Assembly: GCF_000620065.1 (NCBI RefSeq)
Contig: NZ_JHVI01000013.1
Span: forward strand, 37,319-101,318
DNA: 64,000 bases
Direction: 5' to 3'
DNA from: Meiothermus cerbereus DSM 11376
GTDB taxonomy: Bacteria > Deinococcota > Deinococci > Deinococcales > Thermaceae
A program made the translations under genes and the position numbers. Below are positions 16,056 to 25,673 of this stretch, piece by piece (within the stretch, counting starts at the first letter, position 1; every line of letters starts with the position of its first letter). The notes under the pieces are model-generated. The model was not told where the DNA came from. It did no database searches and saw only the letters and a list, made by a program, of their open reading frames with translations.

Positions 16056-17483
16056 TCAGACCAGCTCGAGCACCCCGGCAAAGACCCGCCCCACAGGGCG
16101 GCCCTGCGCCCACAAGGTCAGGTCGGCGGGGGCCCCCGGGTGAATCTGGCCGTGCTGGGGCCAGCCCGCCGCCAGCGCTGCGCCCCGGGTGTGGGCCCAC
16201 AAAACCTCGGCGGGGGTCAGGCGCTGGGCCGGATTCAGGGGGTGCTGGGTAGCAGCCTCCAGGTTCAGCTCGAAAAGCGGCTTCATCACCGGGGCATCCG
16301 AGCCAAAAGCCAGGGGCAGGCCGGTGTTCCACAGGTCGCGCAGGCGGAAGGCCTGGTGCTCGTGGCCCGGCAGGTGGTAGCGCACCAGCTCGGCGTCCCC
16401 TAGAAGGTGCATGGGCTGCATGGAAATCGCCAGGTTCAGCCCAGCAAACCGTGGCAACTCCTGATCGCGCACATGCTGGGCGTGCTCGAGCCGAAAGATA
16501 CGCCCGGACTCGGGTTGTAGTTGGTGAAACACCTCCAACACCCCCTGCACCGCCCGGGTTCCGATGGCATGTACGGTCAGGCCGAAGCCCGCTGCCAGTG
16601 CTGCCTGGCCCTCACTTTCGATCAGCTCGAGGGGGTCGAGCGCCAGACCATGTGAACCGTCGGGGTAGGGCTCCACCATCCAGGCGGTGCGGCTGCCCAG
16701 GGCCCCATCGGCGAAAAACTTGACCGCGGCAATCTCCAGCCGGTCGCCCCGCCAGCCTGGCTGGGTTTCGCGCCAGTGGTCGCGGTCCAGGGCCCACCAA
16801 AGCCGCAGCGGCAGCCGGTCGGAAGCCGCGAGTTGTTCCGCCAGGCTATAGTGGCACCAGCCCATGTGATGAACGGCAGTGTAGCCCCGACGGGCCAGGT
16901 CTTGCAGGCCCCGCTCGAGCTCGGCCAGGCCGGGCGGGGGCAAGACCCGGTTTATTAGCTCCTGGGCAGCTTCCAGTAAATACCCGGTGGGCTCACCCTG
17001 GGCATCCCGCACCACCACCCCACCGGGCATATCGGGGGTTTGGGCGGTAATACCGGCCTCTCTCAGGGCCTGGCTGTTGGCCCAGGCCGAGTGCCGGTCG
17101 CGGCTTTGTAAAAACACCGGGTGGTGGGGTGCTACAGCATCCAGCAGTTCGCGGGTGGGGTAGTCCCGAAACAGATAACCCCCGCCGCGTATCCAGGTAC
17201 CGGGGGGCAGGGTGCGGGCCTTCTCGGCCACCTGCTGGGCCACCGCCTGGGGGTCGCCAAGCCCCTCCAGGTCCAGGCTGCTGAGCTGCAACCCCCACAT
17301 CTGCGGGTGAGCATGGGCTTCGTGCAGGCCAGGGGTAATCTGCTCAAAAAAATGCTTTTTGGCTCCCGGGTAGCGCGCACTCAGGTCTTGCAGGCTACCC
17401 ACATCGGCGATGCGGTCACCTTCCAGATACACTGCCTCGGCCCCAGCCTCGGTCATGGTCTCTATTCGCCCATAAAGTAGCAT
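16056..17483 (-). CDS. Amidohydrolase family protein (YtcJ/amidohydrolase 3 type)
   Basis: The 475-residue cytoplasmic protein has the metallo-hydrolase HxH motif in TPGLHEAHAHPQMWG, a mid-domain His region (GFGLTVHAIGTRAVQGV, FRLEHAQHVRDQE), an Asp near FGSDAPVMKP, and the C-terminal beta-sandwich return PGAPADLTLWAQGR. This is the YtcJ-like branch of the amidohydrolase superfamily, whose members cleave amide or formyl bonds; the substrate is unknown. It is transcribed alone, convergent with gntR and divergent from the VanW gene. Confidence 0.85.
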   Translation of the reverse strand: MLLYGRIETMTEAGAEAVYLEGDRIADVGSLQDLSARYPGAKKHFFEQITPGLHEAHAHPQMWGLQLSSLDLEGLGDPQAVAQQVAEKARTLPPGTWIRGGGYLFRDYPTRELLDAVAPHHPVFLQSRDRHSAWANSQALREAGITAQTPDMPGGVVVRDAQGEPTGYLLEAAQELINRVLPPPGLAELERGLQDLARRGYTAVHHMGWCHYSLAEQLAASDRLPLRLWWALDRDHWRETQPGWRGDRLEIAAVKFFADGALGSRTAWMVEPYPDGSHGLALDPLELIESEGQAALAAGFGLTVHAIGTRAVQGVLEVFHQLQPESGRIFRLEHAQHVRDQELPRFAGLNLAISMQPMHLLGDAELVRYHLPGHEHQAFRLRDLWNTGLPLAFGSDAPVMKPLFELNLEAATQHPLNPAQRLTPAEVLWAHTRGAALAAGWPQHGQIHPGAPADLTLWAQGRPVGRVFAGVLELV

Positions 17484-17641
17484 GGGGGCATCCTATCCCG
17501 CCCGCAGCCCAGGCTCAAGCAGGGCCGGGCATGGGCTGGCAAGCCTCTTTGAGCAGGGCTGAGGTGATGAGAGATTGTAAAACCCGATTGGGTGTTTGCC
17601 TTCACACCTTGCCCACATCGGGCCGCTATACTCGAAAGCCG

Positions 17642-19372
17642 ATGAGACGGGGCTTGCTGATTGGTCTGGGCATATTCGCGGGTTCGGTGCTGGGCTGGGC
17701 TGGAATCGAGCGCCACCACCACAACCGGGTCTTTGCGGGCGTGCAGGCCGCTGGGGTACTAGTAGGAGGCCTGACGCTGGAGGAGGCCACCGCGAAAATT
17801 GCGGCTGCCACGCAAAACATCACCCCACCCCTGCTCACCCTCAAGGCTGGCGACCAAACCCTGGAGGTCTCCGCCGCCGAGCTGGGCTGGCAGCCCGACC
17901 CCAGGGCCACCGCCGAGCGTGCTTTTGCGGTGGGACGAACACGCTGGAGCGAGCGCCTGGCAGCCCTGCGGGGGCAGGTCAGGGTTCCCCTGGTGCCCAG
18001 GGTGGATGCCAGAGCCCTGGAAAATCGCCTGCGGGTCATTGCCGACAAGCTCGAGTACCCCCCCACCGATGCCAGGGTGGTGTTTAAGAACGGCCAGTAC
18101 GTGGTTATTCCCGAAAAGGCGGGCTTGCAACTCGACATCGAGCGCGCCATCGAGACCTATATCCAGCACCCCACGCAGAGCGTGCTCGAGTTTTTTCCCA
18201 GAAGCATCACCCCCCGCCTGACGGCGGCCATGCTCGAGCCAGTGGCCCAGAGGGCCAATGAACTCCTGCGGCCCGTTACCCTGGTGTATGCCGAACCCCG
18301 CCCCCTTGGTAGTGGAAAGATCCACCGGCGCACCCTGAGCATTGCCGAGGTAGCCTCACTCTTGATCGTCCAGGACGAGATTAAGGTCAACACCACAGCC
18401 CTGAACAAAATCCTGACCCAGTTTGCCCGTCACGACCGATTGCCCCAGGATGCCCGCTACACCCTGAGCCCGGAGGGCCAAATGGTGGTGCGCCCCGAGG
18501 TAGATGGCTGGAAGCTGAACCAGCCCGAGGCCCGCAAACGCCTCGAGCTGGCCCTTCTGCGCCCCGATTTGAGCGAGTTTAGCCTGACTGTAGTGCCCAA
18601 AACAGCCCAGGTGCGGGCTGCTGACCTGCCCAAAGCCGAAAACCTGCGGCTTCTGGCCGAGGCCACCACCAACTATGGCGGCTCAAGCAGCGAGCGTATT
18701 GCCAATGTCCACGCCGCCGCCCGCAACCTGGATGGCTATGTGGTGCCAGCGGGTGGGGTCTTTAACTTCAACCAGGCTATCGGCGACATCAGTCTGGAGA
18801 ACGGCTTCAAGGAGGCCTTGGTTATCTCGGAAGGACGCACGGTTAAGGGCGTGGGCGGTGGGGTCTGCCAGGTCTCGACCACCACCTTCCGGGCTTTGTA
18901 CCAGGCCGGGCTGCCCATCCTCGAGCGCAACCAGCACGCCTACCGGGTGCGCTGGTACGACCCCATCGTGGGCTACGACGCAGCCGTGTATCAGCCTTAC
19001 CTCAACCTGCGGGCCACCAACAACACCCCCGGCCCCATTGTCGTGCGCACAGCATTTACCCAGTCTAGCCTTACCGTGCAGCTATACGGCATCCCCGACG
19101 GGCGCAAGGTGGTGGTCTCCCAGCCCGTCATCCTCTCCCGCACCCCCCACCCGCCGCCGCAGTACATCGTGGACACCAGCCTGCGCCCCGGCCAGATCAA
19201 GCAGGTGGACTGGGCCGTGGATGGCTTCCGTACCCGCATCACCCGCACCATCACCCACCCCGACGGCACGGTAAGCACCGACCAGCTCAACTCCAACTAC
19301 CGCCCCTGGCAGGCGGTGTACCAGGTAGGACCCCAGACACCCGCTCCAGGGGATGAGGTGGCCTCGAGGTAG
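17642..19372 (+). CDS. VanW family protein with peptidoglycan-binding-like domains (YoaR type)
   Basis: The start at 17642 (MRRGLLIGLGIFAGSVLGW) gives 576 residues and an N-terminal membrane anchor; a TATACT -10 box lies nine bases upstream, pointing to a leaderless mRNA. Residues ~30-330 contain two repeats of the YoaR-like putative peptidoglycan-binding domain. The VanW domain follows (GYVVPAGGVFNFNQAIGDIS, VKGVGGGVCQVSTTTFRAL, YVRWYD-like YRVRWYDPIVGYDAAVY). These are envelope proteins of unclear biochemical role; vancomycin resistance should not be inferred. Confidence 0.88.
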   Translation: MRRGLLIGLGIFAGSVLGWAGIERHHHNRVFAGVQAAGVLVGGLTLEEATAKIAAATQNITPPLLTLKAGDQTLEVSAAELGWQPDPRATAERAFAVGRTRWSERLAALRGQVRVPLVPRVDARALENRLRVIADKLEYPPTDARVVFKNGQYVVIPEKAGLQLDIERAIETYIQHPTQSVLEFFPRSITPRLTAAMLEPVAQRANELLRPVTLVYAEPRPLGSGKIHRRTLSIAEVASLLIVQDEIKVNTTALNKILTQFARHDRLPQDARYTLSPEGQMVVRPEVDGWKLNQPEARKRLELALLRPDLSEFSLTVVPKTAQVRAADLPKAENLRLLAEATTNYGGSSSERIANVHAAARNLDGYVVPAGGVFNFNQAIGDISLENGFKEALVISEGRTVKGVGGGVCQVSTTTFRALYQAGLPILERNQHAYRVRWYDPIVGYDAAVYQPYLNLRATNNTPGPIVVRTAFTQSSLTVQLYGIPDGRKVVVSQPVILSRTPHPPPQYIVDTSLRPGQIKQVDWAVDGFRTRITRTITHPDGTVSTDQLNSNYRPWQAVYQVGPQTPAPGDEVASR

Positions 19373-19374
19373 GT

Positions 19375-20430
19375 CTAGGCCGGGCTGATTTCAACCCGGT
19401 TGCGCCCCAGGCTTTTGGCCTGGTACAGAACCTTGTCGGCCCGCTCAACCAGGTTGTGGATGCTGTCGCCTATATGCCCCTGGGCCACGCCAAAGCTGGC
19501 CGAAACCGCCCCTACTTTCTCGAAGGGCCAGAAGGCAATATCTTCGCGCAAGCGTTCCACTGCCGCCAGCACTTCGTGCTGGTTGTCGCCGCGCATGATA
19601 ATCATGAACTCCTCCCCACCCCAGCGCCCAAGCATATCGCTCTTACGCAAAGAGGTACGCAAGCGGCGCCCCACTTCTTTGAGCACATCGTCGCCCGCGG
19701 CATGCCCGAAGCGGTCGTTGATCTGCTTGAAGCGGTCTATGTCGAGCAACACCACATACACGCCATGGATGCGGTGTGAGGCTTCTTCCAGCAACTCACT
19801 CAAGGCCAGGCGGTTGGGCAGGCTGGTCAGGGGGTCGGTGCGGGCCAAGGTATGCATCTGCTCCACCTGCTGGTGGGCATGAGCAAGCTGGTCTTTAACA
19901 ATTGCCAGCGCGTACAGTAAACCCGCCATAGCAAACAGCCGCATCTGGTTGCGCACAAATGACAAAAACTCGGCCTGGTACTGCCCCAGTGCCACCTCGC
20001 CCCCCAGCCGCAGCAAGCCCAAAGCCAGGGTAACCGCCGCCAGAACCAGGCTATAGACCAGCCCCATCCGGGCATCCAGCACGATGTAAGCCAGAACCAT
20101 AACAAAAGCCATAACCCAGTAGGTGCTCTCGATCTCGACCCAGTTGTGCTCGAGGCTGCCCCAAAACAGGTAGTAGACAAACTTGAGGGTGAAAAACACT
20201 GTCGTTGCGGCTATGGTCTCGCGCTCTATACGCGCCAGGTTGGTCTGGTGAAGTAGCCGCCAGGCCCAGCTAGCACACAACAGAATAAACAGTGGGTACA
20301 ACCATCGAATAAAGCCTTCCTCTGGGCGCATGAGCCAGATCAAAAGCAAAACCGGTATGGCCAGCAGAACGCCCCAAAAGTAGGCCGTTCGTTTTCTATC
20401 CCGAAGGACATTTGTCGGCAACCCCTGCAC
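19375..20430 (-). CDS. Membrane-anchored diguanylate cyclase (GGDEF)
   Basis: The 351-residue protein has about six transmembrane segments (residues ~18-185) and a C-terminal GGDEF domain: RTDPLTSLPNRLAL, VVLLDIDRFKQINDRFGHAAGDD and the active site RWGGEEF. A product-inhibition I-site (RKSD, five residues before GGEEF) is present. It should make cyclic di-GMP from GTP at the membrane in response to an unknown signal. The stop almost touches that of the convergent VanW gene. Confidence 0.9.
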   Translation of the reverse strand: MQGLPTNVLRDRKRTAYFWGVLLAIPVLLLIWLMRPEEGFIRWLYPLFILLCASWAWRLLHQTNLARIERETIAATTVFFTLKFVYYLFWGSLEHNWVEIESTYWVMAFVMVLAYIVLDARMGLVYSLVLAAVTLALGLLRLGGEVALGQYQAEFLSFVRNQMRLFAMAGLLYALAIVKDQLAHAHQQVEQMHTLARTDPLTSLPNRLALSELLEEASHRIHGVYVVLLDIDRFKQINDRFGHAAGDDVLKEVGRRLRTSLRKSDMLGRWGGEEFMIIMRGDNQHEVLAAVERLREDIAFWPFEKVGAVSASFGVAQGHIGDSIHNLVERADKVLYQAKSLGRNRVEISPA

Positions 20431-20488
20431 CCCTCCAGTCTAGAGGAGACTCGAGCGCCTTGGTGCCAATTTGGCACTCAGAATTCAG

Positions 20489-21121
20489 CTAACGTGTAAC
20501 GGAGTCGGTCTGGGGGGCCTCCGCGACCCCGGTTTTATCTCCCAGGCGACGCTCGTTGCCCGCCTGCAAGCGCTTGATGTTCTCGCGGTGCGTCCAGAAA
20601 ATCAGGCCTGCCAGGAGCAACACGGTTAGAATTTCCCAGAAAGGCCGCCCCAGCGCGATGGTAATGACCACCGCGGCAAGACCCCCAACCATGCTCCCAG
20701 CCGATACAAACCGCGTCAGCCACATGGTCAGAATGCCCACCGGAAAGGCCAGCAAGGCCACCAGTGGATCCAGAAACAGCAGTGTTCCAAAACTGGTCGC
20801 TACCCCTTTCCCCCCCGTAAAGCGCAGGAATACCGAGTAATTGTGGCCCAGCACCGCAGCCAGGGCCACCCCGCCCAAGAGGGGCCCCTCGATGTTAAAT
20901 AAGCGGGCCAGCAAAACGGCAATGCCCCCCTTGAATACGTCAAACACAGCCACCACCACCGCCGGGCCAGCCCCCAGGGTACGCAGGATGTTGGTGGCCC
21001 CGGTATTCCCAGAACCCACTTTCTGAATATCCACACCATAGTAACGGGCGACCCAGGCCCCCGCAGGAATCGCGCCGAACAAGTAAGCCAGCAACAAAAC
21101 AAACCAGACGTTCCAGTCCAC
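20489..21121 (-). CDS. plsY: Acyl phosphate:glycerol-3-phosphate acyltransferase PlsY
   Basis: The 210-residue membrane protein matches PlsY throughout: [66 protein letters not shown] and the late [15 protein letters not shown]. It transfers acyl groups from acyl-phosphate to glycerol 3-phosphate, the first step of phospholipid synthesis in most bacteria. All three conserved cytoplasmic motifs are intact. Confidence 0.96.
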   Translation of the reverse strand: MDWNVWFVLLLAYLFGAIPAGAWVARYYGVDIQKVGSGNTGATNILRTLGAGPAVVVAVFDVFKGGIAVLLARLFNIEGPLLGGVALAAVLGHNYSVFLRFTGGKGVATSFGTLLFLDPLVALLAFPVGILTMWLTRFVSAGSMVGGLAAVVITIALGRPFWEILTVLLLAGLIFWTHRENIKRLQAGNERRLGDKTGVAEAPQTDSVTR

Positions 21122-21288
21122 ACGGGCATTTTATCGCAGTCTTCGCTAATTTTGCCGCTGCTCCGGAAAGCAAACTGTCCTGCTCGCCCCGACCCAGTGT
21201 CATCTCTGCGGGTGTGGGGCGCGTCCGAGGCCTTCCTCAGCGCCGTTGGGTGGGTTATGGCCAGCTCTGGCACAGGCCTGGCCAAAGC

Positions 21289-21882
21289 TCAATCGCTAAA
21301 GCGCTCTTCTTTCCAGGGGTCGCCCCGGCGGTGGTAACCGTTAACTTCCCAAAAACCCAGCTCTTCCCTGTCCAAAAACTCAAACCCCCGCACCCACTTG
21401 GCGCTCTTCCAGGCGTAAAGGTGCGGCACCACCAGGCGCAATGGGCCGCCGTGGTCGCGGGGCAGAGGCTGGCCAAACAGGGTGTGGGCCAGCAGGTTCT
21501 GCTCGAGCAAAAAGTCATCCAGGCTCAGGTTGGTGGTATAGCCCCCGTAGCAGTGAACCAGCACCGCCCGGGCCTGGGGCCTGAGCCGAACCTGCTGCAT
21601 CAGGTCGGGCACCCGGATACCGCGCCACTTTACGTCCAGCTTGCTCCAGCGGGTTACGCAGTGGAAGTCGGCGGTGAGGTCGGATTGCGGCAGGGCCAGC
21701 AGGTCTTCCCAACCCAAGGTTTTGGGTTCTTCCACCTGTCCTTTGATTTCAAACTTAACTTCTTCAGGGCGCACGTTGGGGGTGGGGCCATAGGTCAGCA
21801 CGGGGAACTTCTCGGTGAGCACCTGGCCGGGGGGCACCCGCTCGCTGTCCACATTTTTGGGCTTGAAGAAATTGCCAAACAT
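21289..21882 (-). CDS. Molybdopterin-dependent oxidoreductase (sulfite-oxidase-like Mo-cofactor domain)
   Basis: The 197-residue protein begins MFGNFFKPKNVDSERVPPGQ; a TATCCT box six bases upstream of this ATG makes it a better start than the longer frame. The core reads DFHCVTRWSKLDVKWRGIRV, with the molybdenum-ligating Cys, then VLVHCYGGYTTNL and DHGGPLRLVVPHLYAWKSAKW, typical of the oxidoreductase molybdopterin-binding domain (sulfite oxidase/YedY group). There is no signal peptide. The physiological substrate is unknown; sulfite released by SuyAB is an attractive candidate. mobA at 57598-58155 could support its cofactor. Confidence 0.85.
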   Translation of the reverse strand: MFGNFFKPKNVDSERVPPGQVLTEKFPVLTYGPTPNVRPEEVKFEIKGQVEEPKTLGWEDLLALPQSDLTADFHCVTRWSKLDVKWRGIRVPDLMQQVRLRPQARAVLVHCYGGYTTNLSLDDFLLEQNLLAHTLFGQPLPRDHGGPLRLVVPHLYAWKSAKWVRGFEFLDREELGFWEVNGYHRRGDPWKEERFSD

Positions 21883-21936
21883 AAATGCAGGATAGACGCA
21901 GGGCCAGAAGGCCCGGGTAAGCGGGGGCACAAAACC

Positions 21937-22269
21937 TTAGCGCGAGCGGTAGCGAATCACCTCGACCTTCTCCATGGTAATCAGGCCTTCCTGCACCATC
22001 TGGTCGAGGATGGGCAGGAAGGCCTGTATTTTCTCCTCGCTGTCTACAATCTCGATGCAGATAGGCAGGTCTTCGGAAAGCTGGAGTATTTTGGCGGTGT
22101 GGATGCGAGAGTGGGCGCCAAAACCCATGAACCCCCTGTAGACGGTGGCTCCAGCCAGGCCTGCTTTTTTGGCCTCGAGCACAATAGCTTCGTAGAGGGG
22201 CCGTCCCTGCCACTTGTCCGACTCACCCAAGAATATACGTACCAGCTTGGCTTCCCCTTGCAGCTTCAT
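21937..22269 (-). CDS. DUF190 family protein
   Basis: The 110-residue protein begins MKLQGEAKLVRIFLGESDKW and continues RPLYEAIVLEAKKAGLAGAT with GFMGFGAHSRIHTAKI, the DUF190 pattern of a small PII-like alpha/beta fold. The ATG overlaps the fluC stop (ATGA), and pairing with fluC is common in bacteria, hinting at a role in fluoride or ion homeostasis. No catalytic role is established. Confidence 0.9.
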   Translation of the reverse strand: MKLQGEAKLVRIFLGESDKWQGRPLYEAIVLEAKKAGLAGATVYRGFMGFGAHSRIHTAKILQLSEDLPICIEIVDSEEKIQAFLPILDQMVQEGLITMEKVEVIRYRSR

Positions 22270-22640
22270 ACCCACCTCCCGGCCCAACGGTAGGCCAGCA
22301 AGACCAGGGTAAACCCCAGCACCACACTACCGGCCACATACAAAAAAGCCTTCAGCCACTCCCCTTGTTGCACCAGCGTGAGGGTTTCCCAGCTAAAAGT
22401 GGAGAAGGTGGTGTAGCCGCCCAGTAGCCCCACTGCCAAAAACAGCCGCCACTCCGGGCTCATGGCTCCCTCGAGGCTCAGTCGCAGCACCAACCCAATT
22501 AGAAAGCTGCCGGTGATGTTAATCAAAAAAGTGCTCCAGGGAAACCCCGGCCCCCAGAGGCCCTGCACCCAGGCCCCCAACCCATAGCGCAAGGCGGCCC
22601 CGAGGGCTCCGCCCAGCATGACCAGTAGATAGCGCTCCAC
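22266..22640 (-). CDS. crcB: Fluoride channel FluC/CrcB
   Basis: The 124-residue protein has four hydrophobic helices and the hallmark motifs GGALGAALRYGLG, PWSTFLINITGSFLIG and GGYTTFSTFSWE. FluC forms a dual-topology dimeric channel that exports fluoride. The start is a GTG at 22640; TACTGT lies five bases upstream, fitting a leaderless transcript. I looked for a fluoride riboswitch in the 80 bp upstream and saw no convincing match. Confidence 0.93.
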   Translation of the reverse strand: MERYLLVMLGGALGAALRYGLGAWVQGLWGPGFPWSTFLINITGSFLIGLVLRLSLEGAMSPEWRLFLAVGLLGGYTTFSTFSWETLTLVQQGEWLKAFLYVAGSVVLGFTLVLLAYRWAGRWV

Positions 22641-22720
22641 GTTGCACAGTATCTTCCCTAAAGCCCCTCTTAATCCAGTCCAAGGTAAAGCTCTCAGCTT
22701 AGCTGGGGTAGACTCTAAGG

Positions 22721-23227
22721 ATGAAATTTTGGAGTCCCCTTCTTGTACTTCTTCTGCTGGCCGGCTGTACGCCCCAGCCTGGCATTAGCGATAGCCAGCG
22801 CCGGGAATGGGGTTTGCAACCCATTATTGCTGACTTTGCCCCGGATCGAGGCGAGGGCGGCAAGTACAAGCTGCGCGAACGGGTCTTTTTTAGCTTTACC
22901 CTGAGCCAGCCGGGCTACGTAACCCTGGTTACCATGGACTCCGACAGCACCACGGTGGTGCTCGAGCGCAACGTGCAGCTACCCGCAGGCCGCCATACCT
23001 TCCCACTGGCCACCGACCGCAACGCCCAGGGCCAGGCCACCTACCTGGTCGTACCGCCTTTGGGGCCCTCGCGCTTCCGGCTTTTGTACACCAATGTGCC
23101 CGCCACCAACCGGGAGCTGTTTAGGGGCAAACTGAGCAACGAGGAGTTCAACCGCCACACCCAGGCTTACCTGAGCGGGGCCCAGGTACGCGATGTGGCC
23201 GAGACTTGGATGGAGGCGGTGGAATGA
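22721..23227 (+). CDS. Lipoprotein with DUF4384-like domain
   Basis: The 168-residue protein begins MKFWSPLLVLLLLAGC, a lipoprotein signal with lipobox LAGC. TAGACT at 22709-22714 lies six bases before the ATG, a leaderless-type start. The body (LRERVFFSFTLSQPGYVTLV, PAGRHTFPLATD, SRFRLLYTNVP) resembles DUF4384, a beta-sandwich found in bacterial envelope proteins. Its last codons overlap the next lipoprotein gene as ATGA, so the two are probably made together. Function unknown. Confidence 0.8.
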   Translation: MKFWSPLLVLLLLAGCTPQPGISDSQRREWGLQPIIADFAPDRGEGGKYKLRERVFFSFTLSQPGYVTLVTMDSDSTTVVLERNVQLPAGRHTFPLATDRNAQGQATYLVVPPLGPSRFRLLYTNVPATNRELFRGKLSNEEFNRHTQAYLSGAQVRDVAETWMEAVE

Positions 23228-24438
23228 GGGTTTTTATACTGTTCCCCCTGGCAATGTTACTGCTGGCAGGCTGTACACCTCCTGGCCCTTCGACGCAGGT
23301 ATGTACCCCTGTTACTGAGCTGGGTAGCGTAACCGGTAGCCTCACACCTGTGAGCGCCCTAAAGGTGCTCGATCCCGACAAAACCGAGGTGGCCCCCAGT
23401 CAGGTGGTGGTTACCGACAGCGCGTTTAACGCTAGCGCGGGCGATGTGCTGGTTAGTAACTGCAACGATGGCCTGTTGCGCAAAGTTAAGAGTGTCTCTA
23501 GTCAGTCTGTCGCAAGCGGTGGGGTTTCCAGCCAGGCGGTGCGGAAAGTGTATATCCAGACTGAGGAAGCCACCCTCGAGGACGCCATTGCTTCAGGCGA
23601 TGTGAGCCTCGAGACCGACCTGACCATCGGCGAGGCCAACATGGTGCAGGCTTTGGATGGGGTGAGCGTGCAAGATTTCACCGGGCGCATCAACCTAACC
23701 AACGTCAAGTTCGACATCCCGGGTGTTCCCGGCGGGAGCATCACCCTCAATGGCTTTATCGAGCAGACCCTCAAACCCAGCTTCAACCTGAAGATTAGCA
23801 GCGGCAGCGTGGAGGTGTTCAGGGCCAGTATGAGCGGCACGCTCAAGTCCTCCATTACCGCCACCATCCAGGCCAACGCCAGCTACAGCCCTTTTAGCCT
23901 GAACAAAGAGCTGGCCTCCTGGAACATCAAGCGGGCCTTCCTGGTGGGCAGTGTGCCTGTGGTGGTGGTCTTGCAGCCCAAGCTGATTGCCGGGGTGAGC
24001 AGCAACGCCAGCGGCAAAGTAACGGTGCAGGTGGGCATTGCCCCTACCTTTACCACCAACCTCCAGCTCGACTACGACCGCAGCCGCACCACCAACGGCG
24101 GGTGGAACAACACCTTTAGCGCCAATTTTGCCCTTAATCCCACCTTCAACTACTCGGTTCCGGTGCAGGGTGCGGGCAATGCCTTCGCGGGGCTGGCCAT
24201 GGACATCAAGTTTTATGGCGTGGCGGGGCCCAGCCTCGAGGCCAAGCCTTTCATCAACCTGACCCTAAACGGCAATAACGGCTCGGCGGCCCTCAAAACC
24301 GGCATCAACGGTAAAAGCAAGGTCGAGGCCGGATTCAAGGTGCTGGGCAAGGGCCTCGAGACCAGCTACGACGGGCCCAGCATCGAGCAGGCCCGCACTT
24401 TTAGCTGTCAGGCCCCCAACAAATGTACCGCCAACTGA
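23224..24438 (+). CDS. Lipoprotein of unknown function
   Basis: The start at 23224 (MRVFILFPLAMLLLAGCTPP) overlaps the previous stop and gives a lipobox LAGC; mature length is about 385 residues. The protein is rich in Ser, Asn, Thr and beta-strand-like repeats (GRINLTNVKFDIPG, GSITLNGFIEQTLKPSFN, NASGKVTVQVGIAPTFTTN), suggesting an extended beta-structure at the cell envelope. I do not recognise a family. Four cysteines near the C-terminus and in the early mature part could form disulfides. Confidence 0.7.
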   Translation: MRVFILFPLAMLLLAGCTPPGPSTQVCTPVTELGSVTGSLTPVSALKVLDPDKTEVAPSQVVVTDSAFNASAGDVLVSNCNDGLLRKVKSVSSQSVASGGVSSQAVRKVYIQTEEATLEDAIASGDVSLETDLTIGEANMVQALDGVSVQDFTGRINLTNVKFDIPGVPGGSITLNGFIEQTLKPSFNLKISSGSVEVFRASMSGTLKSSITATIQANASYSPFSLNKELASWNIKRAFLVGSVPVVVVLQPKLIAGVSSNASGKVTVQVGIAPTFTTNLQLDYDRSRTTNGGWNNTFSANFALNPTFNYSVPVQGAGNAFAGLAMDIKFYGVAGPSLEAKPFINLTLNGNNGSAALKTGINGKSKVEAGFKVLGKGLETSYDGPSIEQARTFSCQAPNKCTAN

Positions 24439-24506
24439 AGATAAAACCCTCTGGGGTGGGGGCCAGGGCGGTTGCACTTTGCGCCTCTAGGCCGCAAAAT
24501 ACCCAG

Positions 24507-25658
24507 GTGTTCGAATTTGCCATCACCGCCCAGTCTGGTCGGGCCCGCACTGGGCTTTTTCACACCCCCCACGGCGTGGTGCAAACCCCAGTCTTTATGC
24601 CGGTGGGCACCCAGGGCAGCGTGAAGGGAATCTCGCCCCAGGAACTCAAGGCGATCGGCTCGCAGATTATCCTGGGCAACACCTACCACCTGCTCCTCAG
24701 GCCCGGCCCCGAACGGGTGCGGGCCCTGGGCGGGCTGCACAGGTTCGCCGCTTACGACGGCCCCTGGCTCACCGACTCGGGCGGTTTCCAGGTGATGAGC
24801 CTGGGCGACCTGCGTAAAATCAGCGAGCAGGGCGTAACCTTCCGCAGCCACCTGAACGGCGACCTGATCGAGCTCACCCCCGAGTACAGCATCCAGGTGC
24901 AAGAAGCCCTGGGGGCCGACATCATCATGGCCTTCGACGAGTGTCCGCCCTACCCGGCCAGCCCGGAGTACCTGAAGGCTTCCATCGAGCGCACCCTGCG
25001 CTGGCTCGAGCGCAGCCTGAAAGCCAAAACCCGCCCCGACCAGGCCCTCTTTGCCATCGCCCAGGGCGGAGTTGATCTGGCGCTCCGTAAAGCCAGCGCA
25101 GAAGCAACGGTGGCCTTCGGCACCCCCGGTTTTGCCATTGGCGGCTTAGCGGTGGGGGAGCCCAAAGAGGGCATGTATCCGGCGGTGGAGCTTTCCACCC
25201 GGCTGCTGCCCGAAAATAAGCCCCGCTATCTGATGGGCGTGGGCCACCCCGAAGACCTGGTGGCCGCGGTGGCGCTGGGGGTGGATATGTTCGACTGCGT
25301 CTACCCCACCCGCACCGGGCGCTTCGGCTACGCCCTGGTGCCCGAAGGCCGGCTCAACCTCAAGCTCACCCGCTACCTCGACGATCCCCAGCCCATCGAC
25401 CTCGAGTGCGACTGCTACGCCTGCACCCACTACAGCCGGGCCTATCTGTGCCACCTGGTGCGGGCCGAGGAGATGCTGGCCCCCCGCATGATCTCGCTGC
25501 ACAACCTGCGCTACCTGCACCGCCTGATGGAAAGCGCCCGGGAGGCCATTCGGGCAGGCAGTTACGGCGATTTCGCCCGGGATTTTGCCCGAAGGCGCTT
25601 TGGGCTCGAGATCCCAGCGTGGTTCAGTAAGGCACTGGAAGCAGGCGGGCACTGGTAA
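24507..25658 (+). CDS. tgt: tRNA-guanine transglycosylase (queuine tRNA-ribosyltransferase)
   Basis: The GTG at 24507 (VFEFAITAQSGRARTG) is chosen because family members begin at this point; the longer frame reads into the previous gene. The 383 residues contain DSGGFQVMSLG with the active-site Asp, MAFDECPPYPA, AIAQGGVDLALR, the nucleophile Asp in GVDMFDCVYPTRTGR, and the zinc site LECDCYACTHYSRAYLCHL with a downstream His in SLHNLRYL. It inserts preQ1 into the wobble position of GUN tRNAs, a step toward queuosine. Confidence 0.95.
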   Translation: MFEFAITAQSGRARTGLFHTPHGVVQTPVFMPVGTQGSVKGISPQELKAIGSQIILGNTYHLLLRPGPERVRALGGLHRFAAYDGPWLTDSGGFQVMSLGDLRKISEQGVTFRSHLNGDLIELTPEYSIQVQEALGADIIMAFDECPPYPASPEYLKASIERTLRWLERSLKAKTRPDQALFAIAQGGVDLALRKASAEATVAFGTPGFAIGGLAVGEPKEGMYPAVELSTRLLPENKPRYLMGVGHPEDLVAAVALGVDMFDCVYPTRTGRFGYALVPEGRLNLKLTRYLDDPQPIDLECDCYACTHYSRAYLCHLVRAEEMLAPRMISLHNLRYLHRLMESAREAIRAGSYGDFARDFARRRFGLEIPAWFSKALEAGGHW

Positions 25659-25673
25659 GGTTATTCTGAAAAC

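Noticed and set aside
17642..19372. Vancomycin resistance from the VanW name
   Set aside because: VanW-domain envelope proteins are widespread and no van operon partners are present.
22641..22720. Possible fluoride riboswitch upstream of crcB
   Set aside because: The conserved core of the crcB motif was not found; a leaderless GTG start explains the region better.
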